Below, piece after piece: positions 1-5,923 of a DNA stretch of 6,473 bases. Under the pieces are notes generated by a model. It did no database searches. It saw nothing but the letters and a program-made list of their open reading frames with translations, and had not been told where the DNA came from. Source of the DNA: Pseudomonadota bacterium (GTDB lineage Bacteria; Bdellovibrionota; JAFGOL01); contig JAPLFT010000215.1 in NCBI GenBank assembly GCA_026390535.1, forward strand, positions 1 through 6,473, written 5' to 3'. The first letter of the stretch is position 1. The number at the start of each line of letters is the position of its first letter. The position numbers and the translations under genes were made by a program.

Positions 1-645
1 ATAAAGCAGAGATTCCCTAACATATATAAGCGTTGTTTAAAGATCGGAGTGGATATGACGACCCAGTGGATACCTGTGGTCCCTGCCGCACATTACTGCT
101 GTGGAGGCATCAAAGTTGATATACATGGTAAGGCCAGCATAAAAGGTCTTTTTGCCGTTGGAGAATGTTCCTGTACGGGATTGCATGGTGCCAATAGACT
201 GGCTTCAAATTCATTGCTTGAGGCGATGGTCTTTTCAAAAATAATAGGACACAACATAAAAAATTGTATTCTAAAACCCAAAAAACAAGCCAGAATGCCT
301 GAGTGGGAATCTTCCTGGGCAAGAATTCCGGAAGAAACGATCCTTATACATAACAACTGGGACGAACTCAGAATGACTATGTGGCATAACGTAGGTATAG
401 TCAGAAGCCTTGACAGGCTTAGGAATGCCTTAAAGAGGATAGAGATAATAAAGGCGGAAACCGAGTCTTATTATTGGAGATATGAGCTTACAAAGGACCT
501 GATAGAACTAAGAAATATAGTGACAGTGGCAGAGACAATAGTAGTGTCTGCGATGTCCAGAAAAGAAAGCAGGGGCCTTCATTATATAAATAATTTTCCG
601 GATCAGGATGAATCATTCCTTAGAGATACGGTATTAAAAAAATAA
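1..645 (+). CDS. nadB: L-aspartate oxidase, C-terminal part (5' end outside window)
   Basis: NadB is a cytoplasmic FAD enzyme that oxidises L-aspartate to iminoaspartate, which NadA condenses with dihydroxyacetone phosphate to quinolinate in de novo NAD synthesis. The frame is open from base 1, so the gene enters from the left; 214 residues are visible of a family usually about 520-540 long. Visible marks are VPAAHYCCGG (visible residues 27-36), the FAD-binding stretch GECSCTGLHGANRLASNSLL (about 54-73), the helical C-terminal domain with HNWDELRMTMWHNVGIVR, and the family-typical RKESRGLHY near the end. These align closely by eye with E. coli NadB. A GTG at 49 would allow an internal start, but the matching sequence before it shows it is not the real one. 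No nadA or nadC is visible. The gene looks intact up to its TAA stop, and no GC-rich terminator follows. Confidence 0.95.
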   Translation: MKQRFPNIYKRCLKIGVDMTTQWIPVVPAAHYCCGGIKVDIHGKASIKGLFAVGECSCTGLHGANRLASNSLLEAMVFSKIIGHNIKNCILKPKKQARMPEWESSWARIPEETILIHNNWDELRMTMWHNVGIVRSLDRLRNALKRIEIIKAETESYYWRYELTKDLIELRNIVTVAETIVVSAMSRKESRGLHYINNFPDQDESFLRDTVLKK

Positions 646-698
646 AACTGATTTTTATTAATTTTCTCAAAATTTTCTAAAAAAAATGACCCAAAATG

Positions 699-707
699 TG
701 ATATAAT
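699..707 (+). promoter_or_regulatory. Extended -10 promoter ahead of the ndk remnant and dprA
   Basis: TG at 699-700, one base, then a perfect TATAAT at 702-707 form a consensus extended -10 element. It lies in the AT-rich gap after nadB. No good TTGACA-like -35 sits at the normal distance, which extended -10 promoters can tolerate. Transcription would begin near 713-716, inside the surviving ndk sequence. I infer that it originally drove ndk and now drives dprA and perhaps topA. In AT-rich DNA such a match can arise by chance. Confidence 0.5.
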
Positions 708-709
708 AG

Positions 710-892
710 ATCATCCTACTGGCAAGGGATGTTATTGGGAAGACAAATCCATTAGAGGCTGAAGAAGGTACTATAAGAAAACTTTATGCGATCTCCAAGG
801 ATAAAAATTCAGTTCATGCAAGTGATTCAAAATATTCTGCGGTGAGAGAAGTTAATTGTATCTTTAATGAGGAAGCTGACCAAGTAGCCTAG
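710..892 (+). pseudogene. ndk: Nucleoside diphosphate kinase, 5'-truncated remnant
   Basis: Intact Ndk moves the gamma phosphate from ATP to other nucleoside diphosphates through a phosphohistidine. This frame reads IGKTNPLEAEEGTIRKLYAI and then SVHASDSKYSAVREV, which is the C-terminal half of Ndk. The catalytic histidine is at 815-817, in VHASDS, and the TNP and GTIR nucleotide-contact segments are kept. Only 60 residues remain of a family of about 140-150. The frame is closed by TAG just upstream at 707-709, and the only start codon in frame is a GTG at 842, after the active site. Nadb ends 64 bases before the remnant, so the missing N-terminal half has no room and is absent rather than frameshifted. 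The surviving sequence shows no stops or obvious decay, which suggests a recent deletion or an assembly fault. It ends 7 bases before dprA. Confidence 0.85.
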
Positions 893-899
893 TAAAGTA

Positions 900-1907
900 A
901 TGTTTGAAATTAAGCAGTACATCGCCCTTTCTCTTATACAAATGCCTTTATGGAAAAAATCTGATCTGCTCCGTCGATCGTATCTGGAGCCTTATCTTAA
1001 TGAGTTCAACGATTGGACTTTGGTTGATAAAATATATGATGAAGCCGTTTCTAGAAATGTAAAGATACTGACTCCGGATTCCGATGAATATCCTGCGATA
1101 TTAAAAACAATAACGGATTTTCCAGTGATATTGTTTTGCAAAGGTGACATATCGCTGCTTTCTTATCCATGTTTTGCCTCGGTCGGGTCAAGAAATCTCA
1201 CTTCGTACGGCAAAGTCATAGTATCAAGATTTATACCGACTTTGATAGAGGCTGGGTTCTGCATAGTGAGCGGGCTCGCAAGGGGTGTGGATGCAGAGGT
1301 TCACAGGGTTACATTAAAACATAAGGGAAAAACCATTGCAGTTTTGGGTAGTGGAGTGGATGTAATTACACCTATGCAAAACAAAAACCTTTATGATAAT
1401 ATACTCAGCGACGGAGGATTGATAATATCAGAGTATCCGTTAGGCACAGATGGGAGTAAATGGACATTTCCTCAAAGGAACAGGATAATCGCGGGACTCT
1501 CCCAGGGGGTCCTGGTCGTAGAGGCTGGAGAAAAAAGCGGTAGTCTTATAACGGCAAGCCTTGCTACCGGATACGGAAGGGATGTTTTTGCGGTTCCCGG
1601 ACCGATTAATTCAGATCTATCCGTCGGCGTAAATAATCTCTTAAAAAGGGGAGCGATAATTGCCACGGAACCCGAAGATATTCTGGCTCAATATAATCTT
1701 CTTATAAAAAAATCTGCAAAAACAAGGCCCGAGTTATCTGATCCGGCCAAAAACGTCCTTGGCATGGTTTTGCCGCAAGGCGTTGATTTGAATGAGCTAT
1801 TGTTGTCCAGCGGCATTCCCATGGCGGATCTCCTTAAAAATCTTGATGAACTGGAACATACTGGATATATTGGAAAAGATAATTTTGGTATTTACTATTT
1901 GAATTAA
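900..1907 (+). CDS. dprA: DNA-processing protein DprA (Smf)
   Basis: DprA binds single-stranded DNA entering during transformation and loads RecA on it; it is also widespread in bacteria not known to be competent. The 335-residue protein has a short N-terminal helical domain (about 1-70), a Rossmann-like DprA core and a C-terminal winged-helix domain (about 280-335). Core motifs are VGSRNLTSYG (95-104), SGLARGVDAEVH (124-135), AVLGSGVDVITP (147-158), FPQRNRIIAGLS (190-201) and KSGSLITAS (212-220), followed by VFAVPGP. It is slightly shorter than many family members (about 360); the N-terminal helix-hairpin-helix region lacks the usual glycine signature. ATG at 900 is the first start after an in-frame stop at 885. 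It has no clear Shine-Dalgarno sequence, and the ndk remnant stops 7 bases upstream, so translation may have been coupled to ndk. topA follows 45 bases later and is probably co-transcribed. Confidence 0.95.
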   Translation: MFEIKQYIALSLIQMPLWKKSDLLRRSYLEPYLNEFNDWTLVDKIYDEAVSRNVKILTPDSDEYPAILKTITDFPVILFCKGDISLLSYPCFASVGSRNLTSYGKVIVSRFIPTLIEAGFCIVSGLARGVDAEVHRVTLKHKGKTIAVLGSGVDVITPMQNKNLYDNILSDGGLIISEYPLGTDGSKWTFPQRNRIIAGLSQGVLVVEAGEKSGSLITASLATGYGRDVFAVPGPINSDLSVGVNNLLKRGAIIATEPEDILAQYNLLIKKSAKTRPELSDPAKNVLGMVLPQGVDLNELLLSSGIPMADLLKNLDELEHTGYIGKDNFGIYYLN

Positions 1908-1940
1908 TTTCTGTACCTTCCACACAACAAAAAACGATTT

Positions 1941-1946
1941 GGGGGA
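1941..1946 (+). promoter_or_regulatory. Ribosome binding site for topA
   Basis: GGGGGA lies 6 bases before the GTG at 1953. This spacing decides for the GTG start of topA over later candidates, since no comparable site is found just downstream. Confidence 0.7.
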
Positions 1947-1952
1947 CACCAA

Positions 1953-4244
1953 GTGGCAGTAAAAGCTAAATCAGCGTCGGCAAAGTCTGCGGTAAAATCC
2001 GGCAAGACTCTTGTGGTGGTGGAATCTCCGGCCAAGGCAAAGACAATAAAAAAATATTTGGGTAATGATTATACGGTGAAGGCTTCCGTTGGACACGTGA
2101 TGGATCTTCCAATAGATAAGCTGGGTGTAGATATAAAAAAAGATTTTGAGCCTACATACGTAATAATGAAGGGGAAAAAATCTGTTCTTGTTGATATTGC
2201 CAAGGCGGCAGAATCGGCTGATGAAATATTCCTGGCCCCGGACCCGGATAGAGAAGGAGAAGCTATCGCACAACACATCGCGGGTTATATCTCTGAAAAA
2301 TTGAAAAATAATAAAAAACCTATTCACAGGATAATGGTCCATGAGATCACATCAAAGGGTGTTAAAGATGCCCTTGCCCATCCTCTGGATATAGATATGG
2401 ATAAATATAATTCACAACAGGCCCGCAGGGTTTTAGACAGGCTTGTCGGTTATCAGATAAGTCCTATTTTGTGGAAAAAAGTCAGACGTGGGCTTTCTGC
2501 TGGAAGAGTTCAATCCGTTGCGGTAAGGATAATTGTAGAAAGAGAAGCCGAGATCAAGAATTTCGTGCCTGTTGAATACTGGGTATTAGAGGCTGATTTT
2601 CTGGTAAATGAGAATAAGATAAGGGCAAAACTTTTCAGGATAGACGATAAAAAAGCCGAAGTTGCAAAAGGTGAGGATGCCCAGAACATAGTTAATGCTG
2701 TAAAAGCCGGCACAACCAGTATTGCAAACATAGAAAAGAAAGAACGTAGAAGAAATCCGTTGCCGCCGTTCATTACAAGTAAATTACAGCAGGATGCTTC
2801 CAGAAAATTAAGATTCACTCCAAAGAGGGCTATGGCGATTGCTCAGTCCCTTTACGAGGGTGTTGAGCTTGGAAGTGAAGGTGCTGTTGGTCTTATAACT
2901 TACATGAGAACTGATTCGGTAAGAATAAGCGATGAGGCTCAAAAATGGGCAATGGATTATGTAAAAGACACCTATGGTAAGGAATATCTTCCGGAAACCC
3001 CTAATTTTTACAAGACAAAAAAGAGCGCGCAGGATGCTCACGAAGCAATAAGGCCTACCGGGATCGAACATTCTCCGGAAAAGGTAAAACCCTACCTTTC
3101 TTCTGAACAATACAAATTGTATTCGCTGATATGGAACAGGTTTATTGCGAGTCAGATGTCACAGTCTATTTATGATCAGACAACAATAGATTTTTCTGTA
3201 AAGAACAACAATCATGATTATACGTTTAGAGCGACCGGCAGTACCCTAAAATTTGCCGGTTACGAAAAAGTATATATAGATTTTAGGGATGATAATGAAG
3301 AAGATGATGAGGCTAAAAATATCCCTAATTGTAATATTAGTGATAAGGCGAAAATGGAAAATATTGAAACTCAGCAGAAATTTACTCAGCCTCAGGCCAG
3401 ATATAACGATGCTACATTGATAAAAGAACTGGAAGAAAAAGGCATAGGCCGTCCTTCTACCTATGCGACAATTATCTCTACAATCCAGGAAAGGGGTTAT
3501 GTAGAAAAAGAGAGCGGTGGTCAGTTAAAGCCCACGGAATTGGGAATCATTGTTACTGATCTTTTGATTACGTCTTTTGCAGAGATCCTGAATATAGACT
3601 TTACGGCAGAGATGGAAGATGAACTTGATAAGATAGAGGAAGGAAAATTAAATTGGATTAAGGTCTTGGAAGGTTTCTATACCGGTTTTGCAAAAAGCCT
3701 GAAGAGTGCAGACAAGAATATGCGTGATGTAAAACGTGAGGAAACCCCAACGGATGTTAGTTGTCCGGAATGCGGTCAGAAGATGGTTATTAAATGGGGC
3801 AGACGTGGGCAGTTCCTTGCCTGTCCGAATTATCCGACCTGTAAAACTACCATGAACTTTAAAAAGGAAGAGAACGGAAATATTCAGGCAGAGGAAAAAG
3901 AAGTTACTACAGAAAAATGCCCCCTATGCAATAGTGACATGGTCATAAAACAGGGACGTTTTGGAAAATTTCTTGCCTGTGTAAATTATCCGGCATGCAA
4001 GGGAACTAAATCCTTTTCAACAGGCATTCCATGCCCAGAGTGTGGAGAAGGGGAGATGGCAGAAAGGAAGACCAGAAAAGGAAAACCTTTCTACAGCTGT
4101 TCAAAATACCCTAAATGCAAATTTGCAATATGGAATAAACCCATTAATAAAACCTGTCCGAAGTGCGGATTTAAGCTGATGGAAGAGAAAAAAGACAGCT
4201 ATGTCTGTGCGAACAAGGAATGTGACTACAAAGAAGACAAGTAG
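1953..4244 (+). CDS. topA: DNA topoisomerase I (type IA) with four zinc ribbons
   Basis: TopA relaxes negative supercoils by cutting one strand through a 5'-phosphotyrosine. The 763-residue protein begins with a Lys/Ala/Ser-rich tail of about 17 residues, then a TOPRIM domain with the catalytic Glu24 in VVVESPAKAKTI and the metal-binding triad D97, D99, E101 in APDPDREGEA. LSAGRVQSVA (181-190) is the conserved type IA motif. The active tyrosine is Y317 in GLITYMRTDS, with R319 beside it. DAHEAIRPT (361-369) and KGIGRPSTYA (496-505) complete the core. The C terminus holds four zinc ribbons, each with two Cys pairs: C604/C607-C624/C630, C656/C659-C676/C682, C694/C697-C716/C722 and C735/C738-C752/C757. 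The gene is full-length and apparently functional. The GTG start is supported by GGGGGA six bases upstream. The dprA-topA order is common in several phyla. Confidence 0.98.
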   Translation: MAVKAKSASAKSAVKSGKTLVVVESPAKAKTIKKYLGNDYTVKASVGHVMDLPIDKLGVDIKKDFEPTYVIMKGKKSVLVDIAKAAESADEIFLAPDPDREGEAIAQHIAGYISEKLKNNKKPIHRIMVHEITSKGVKDALAHPLDIDMDKYNSQQARRVLDRLVGYQISPILWKKVRRGLSAGRVQSVAVRIIVEREAEIKNFVPVEYWVLEADFLVNENKIRAKLFRIDDKKAEVAKGEDAQNIVNAVKAGTTSIANIEKKERRRNPLPPFITSKLQQDASRKLRFTPKRAMAIAQSLYEGVELGSEGAVGLITYMRTDSVRISDEAQKWAMDYVKDTYGKEYLPETPNFYKTKKSAQDAHEAIRPTGIEHSPEKVKPYLSSEQYKLYSLIWNRFIASQMSQSIYDQTTIDFSVKNNNHDYTFRATGSTLKFAGYEKVYIDFRDDNEEDDEAKNIPNCNISDKAKMENIETQQKFTQPQARYNDATLIKELEEKGIGRPSTYATIISTIQERGYVEKESGGQLKPTELGIIVTDLLITSFAEILNIDFTAEMEDELDKIEEGKLNWIKVLEGFYTGFAKSLKSADKNMRDVKREETPTDVSCPECGQKMVIKWGRRGQFLACPNYPTCKTTMNFKKEENGNIQAEEKEVTTEKCPLCNSDMVIKQGRFGKFLACVNYPACKGTKSFSTGIPCPECGEGEMAERKTRKGKPFYSCSKYPKCKFAIWNKPINKTCPKCGFKLMEEKKDSYVCANKECDYKEDK

Positions 4245-4249
4245 TTGCC

Positions 4250-4279
4250 TTGACAGATATACCTATAATTGAGTATAAG
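4250..4279 (+). promoter_or_regulatory. Sigma-70-type promoter for the small downstream gene
   Basis: A perfect TTGACA at 4250-4255 is followed after 18 bases by TATAAG at 4274-4279, and the next gene starts at 4301. Transcription would begin near 4286, leaving a leader of about 15 bases that still contains the ribosome site. It starts 6 bases after the topA stop codon, so the small gene may be expressed separately from topA. A perfect TATAAT at 4264-4269 is too close to this -35 to pair with it. Confidence 0.5.
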
Positions 4280-4290
4280 ACTAGATGTTC

Positions 4291-4296
4291 GGAGGG
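4291..4296 (+). promoter_or_regulatory. Ribosome binding site choosing the ATG at 4301
   Basis: GGAGGG lies 4 bases before ATG 4301. The longer reading from TTG at 4250 lacks such a site, and its first bases overlap the likely -35 element, so the shorter 95-residue start is preferred. Confidence 0.7.
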
Positions 4297-4300
4297 TCTT

Positions 4301-4588
4301 ATGGCAAGTGCTAAGGGTTTTATCAATTCGACATTGGATCTATTCAAAAAATCTTCATCCATAGCGAAACTAATGATGAAAAAATCCATAATGGAAAGAA
4401 GCAGAAAACAAAAGTTCCAGCATCTTGGGGAACTTACATATGCTCTCTATAAGACAGATGTAATAAAAGATATGACGCTAAAAGATCATATAGAAGAAAT
4501 AGACAACATCAATAAGGATATAAGACAAACTTCCGGCGAACTAAGCGGTTTTGTCTATGTAGATAAAAACCAGAACCCCAATCTTTAA
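4301..4588 (+). CDS. Small helical protein of unknown function
   Basis: I do not recognise this 95-residue protein. It starts at an ATG with a strong ribosome site. It has no cysteines, no signal peptide and no membrane segment. It is rich in Lys, Ser and Ile, and is probably mostly alpha-helical: a basic amphipathic N-terminal half (FINSTLDLFKKSSSIAKLMM, then KKSIMERSRKQKF), then LGELTYALYKTD, then a charged coiled-coil-like segment (LKDHIEEIDNINKDIRQ), and a short polar tail. The layout recalls small coiled-coil proteins of other low-GC bacteria in which two helices flank a 'LGxLxYxLYK' turn, but that is shape, not homology. The gene sits directly after topA with its own promoter-like sequence, and the palindromic element begins 6 bases after its stop. 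Good start signals and an intact frame make it likely to be a real gene. Confidence 0.7.
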   Translation: MASAKGFINSTLDLFKKSSSIAKLMMKKSIMERSRKQKFQHLGELTYALYKTDVIKDMTLKDHIEEIDNINKDIRQTSGELSGFVYVDKNQNPNL

Positions 4589-4681
4589 GAAATGTCCTGT
4601 GCACATCCGATAAATCTTGAATGAAATTTAACTGGAACTTACGCAGCTTTTTGGGTGCCTGTTCTTAATCTACATAAACGG

Positions 4682-4751
4682 AGCTGTAATTTAACTTAAT
4701 TTTAAAACACATGTTAATATATGCGTTTTAAAATTAAGTTAAATTACAGCT
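4682..4751. repeat. Inner hairpin with 31-bp arms, one mismatch
   Basis: Arms 4682-4712 and 4721-4751 pair at 30 of 31 positions (A4709 opposite C4724) around an 8-base loop. The stem is very AT-rich, so it is not a typical Rho-independent terminator, and no T-run follows. Near-perfect pairing in AT-rich non-coding DNA implies recent origin or selection. Confidence 0.9.
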
Positions 4752-4799
4752 AAAATCCATCTGGCCTACTTCCAGTAAACACTTCAATATGGATTTTAG
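4750..4799. repeat. Second inner hairpin with a small hairpin inside
   Basis: Perfect 11-bp arms 4750-4760 and 4789-4799 (CTAAAATCCAT and its complement) enclose a smaller stem, CTGG 4761-4764 with CCAG 4772-4775. It shares its first two bases with the end of the preceding hairpin, so the two would stack side by side within the outer arms. Confidence 0.75.
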
Positions 4800-4898
4800 T
4801 GAATGTAGATTTAGAACGGGCAAAAAGCGAGGGTTACAGTTAAATTTTATTTAAGATTTATCGGATGTATACAGTACGGTAAACTACACCGATTGGTA

Positions 4899-5270
4899 TT
4901 ATATCCAGCCTTCGTGTTCGTATTTATTTAATTTGTTATAGAGTGTCTTTAAGGTAACGCCCAGCGCCGTTGATGTCTTACTCTTGTTACCGTTGAAATA
5001 CTGTAGTGTGTTAAGGATGTGTTCCCTTTCTATGTCGGAAAGTTTTTGGGGGAACGCATTGTTTGTAGTACTTGTGCTCTTTGCTGCTTTCTGCATTTCC
5101 GTCGGTATATCATCGAGGGTTATTATATTTCTTTTACCGCCGGTTTCTCTCGGCAACATGACCTTTATTCTCTCTATACAGTTAGCAAGTTCTCTGACGT
5201 TTCCAGGCCAGGGATAAAGAGTAAGGATTTCCATTGCCTCAGGAGTTATATCTTTAAAACTTGTTCCCAT
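4899..5270 (-). pseudogene. Sigma-54 activator, C-terminal half (frameshifted from its N-terminal half)
   Basis: These 123 residues continue the protein encoded upstream at 5278-5859. They begin at the end of the AAA+ domain with TPEAMEILTLYPWPGNVREL (9-28), the conserved sensor II region. After a linker comes a Fis-type helix-turn-helix near 93-117 (NGNKSKTSTALGV then TLYNKLNKY) that would bind the enhancer. The ATG at 5270 has no ribosome site, so independent translation is unlikely. Removing one copy of the 7-bp duplication at 5273-5286 joins the halves in frame as LVKTFMGTSFKD, a composite of 317 residues, about the size of PspF. The joined protein would still be about 8 residues short of the usual spacing before the PEA motif, so the junction may have lost sequence too. 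Alone, this half would be a DNA-binding fragment without ATPase. Confidence 0.85.
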
Positions 5271-5272
5271 AA

Positions 5273-5286
5273 AGGTCTTAGGTCTT
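5273..5286. repeat. 7-bp tandem duplication causing the regulator frameshift
   Basis: AGGTCTT occurs twice in direct succession, 5273-5279 and 5280-5286. Read on the - strand it is AAGACCT twice, and the TAA stop at 5280-5278 is created across the junction of the two copies. Removing one copy restores a continuous reading frame. Seven is not a multiple of three, so gain or loss of a unit switches the frame. Confidence 0.85.
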
Positions 5287-5859
5287 AACCAATACCGGGA
5301 TATCCTCTCTTCTTTTTCTTAGAGGGGGAATCCTTAGGACGATGGTGTTTAATCTATAGAAAAGATCTTCCCTCAAAGAATTACTTCTTATCTCGTTTTC
5401 AAGTTTTTTATTTGTTGATGAAATTATTCTTACATCGGATTTCATGACAGTCGGATCACCGACTTTATTATATTCTCCGCTCTGTGCGAATCTTAAAAGT
5501 TTTGCCTGCATATTCGGCGACAATGCCGTAATTTCATCAAGATAAATGGTGCCGTTATTTGCTTTTTCAACGAATCCGACTTTATCATTTATGGCGCTTG
5601 TAAAACTTCCTTTCACATGACCGAATAGGTCACTGTCAAAGAGATCTTCATTAAGAGATGCACAGTTTATTATAACAAATTGATTACCTGCCCTGTTGCT
5701 TCTGACATGAATCTCTCTAGCTACAAGTTCTTTGCCTGTTCCACTTTCACCGGTGATTATTATGTTAATATTACTTCTAGCGACACGGTCTATGATGTCC
5801 ATGATGCTTCTCATTTCTTCGCTTTCACTAACGATAGCTAAGAGTTTTTCATTACTCAT
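5278..5859 (-). CDS. Sigma-54 activator AAA+ domain, truncated by frameshift, no sensor domain
   Basis: The 193-residue product is the ATPase part of a bacterial enhancer-binding protein, which remodels RNA polymerase-sigma-54 using ATP. It starts directly with the AAA+ domain, with no response-regulator, GAF or PAS domain, as in PspF. Seen are Walker A GESGTGKE (37-44), the sigma-54 contact loop as GSFTSA (84-89; consensus GAFTGA, so the Phe and Thr remain but positions 2 and 5 differ), Walker B TIYLDEI (104-110), sensor I ISSTN (146-150) and arginine-finger region LREDLFYRLN (162-171). It ends RREDIPVLVKT and then a stop, before sensor II and the DNA-binding domain. The ATG has a strong GAGGAGG eight bases upstream. 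It follows the transporter gene by 64 bases on the same strand. As it stands the product lacks a DNA-binding domain and is probably inactive as an activator. Confidence 0.9.
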   Translation of the reverse strand: MSNEKLLAIVSESEEMRSIMDIIDRVARSNINIIITGESGTGKELVAREIHVRSNRAGNQFVIINCASLNEDLFDSDLFGHVKGSFTSAINDKVGFVEKANNGTIYLDEITALSPNMQAKLLRFAQSGEYNKVGDPTVMKSDVRIISSTNKKLENEIRSNSLREDLFYRLNTIVLRIPPLRKRREDIPVLVKT

Positions 5860-5867
5860 TTAGAAAT

Positions 5868-5874
5868 CCTCCTC
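5868..5874 (-). promoter_or_regulatory. Ribosome binding site of the sigma-54 activator
   Basis: GAGGAGG on the - strand lies 8 bases before the ATG at 5859. It fixes the start at the AAA+ domain and shows that the lack of a sensor domain is not an artefact of start choice. Confidence 0.8.
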
Positions 5875-5923
5875 TACCTCTTTTATAACCTGGTAATGTT
5901 TATACAGATAGATGTTACAAAAA

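Larger units (their letters stand above)
4594..4877. repeat. 284-bp nested palindromic element (MITE-like or structured RNA)
   Basis: This fills the only gap of about 300 bases in the window and holds no gene. Outer arms 4594-4634 and 4837-4877 pair over 41 positions without gaps: 36 Watson-Crick pairs, 3 G-T pairs and 2 mismatches (4596, 4602). Inside them, 4646-4653 pairs perfectly with 4821-4828, and 4658-4675 pairs with 4803-4820 with one G-T and one mismatch. The interior holds two separate hairpins (4682-4751 and 4750-4799). AATTTAACT or its complement occurs four times, once at the inner end of each outer arm and once in each arm of the first hairpin. No transposase and no clear target duplication are seen. 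The stems would fold as RNA from either strand. Position between convergent genes suggests it could also end transcripts from both sides. Confidence 0.8.

Noticed and set aside
646..690. Possible terminator after nadB in the T/A-rich stretch.
   Set aside because: There is no GC-rich stem; only AT runs and a short direct repeat (AATTTTCT at 659 and 671) are present.
1760..1774. TGGCATGGTTTTGCC, resembling a sigma-54 -24/-12 promoter.
   Set aside because: It lies inside dprA, the spacing between GG and GC is one base short, and no gene start follows; likely chance.
1971..3110. Several - strand open frames opposite topA, up to 123 residues.
   Set aside because: They are antisense to strongly conserved topA codons, are mutually overlapping and show no family signature.
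4250..4300. Longer form of the small protein starting at TTG 4250.
   Set aside because: It has no ribosome site, and the region carries the likely promoter; ATG 4301 has GGAGGG at proper distance.
4626..4845. Integron attC-like core motifs: RYYYAAC (ATTTAAC, 4626-4632 and 4689-4695) and GTTRRRY (GTTAAAT, 4738-4744 and 4839-4845) in inverted orientation.
   Set aside because: The outer pair spans about 220 bases, longer than known attC sites. The inner pair has no extrahelical bases or spacer pattern, no integrase is present, and the motifs are expected by chance in such AT-rich inverted repeats.
4594..4877. CRISPR array or insertion sequence.
   Set aside because: There are no regularly spaced direct repeats and no transposase frame; the structure is inverted, not tandem.
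5273..5286. Programmed ribosomal frameshift joining the two activator halves.
   Set aside because: There is no slippery heptamer of the X-XXY-YYZ type or release-factor-like context, while the exact 7-bp tandem repeat explains the shift directly.
4984..5288. Two + strand open frames (4984-5217 and 5019-5288).
   Set aside because: They lie opposite the conserved sigma-54 activator sequence, have no ribosome site and encode no recognisable motif.
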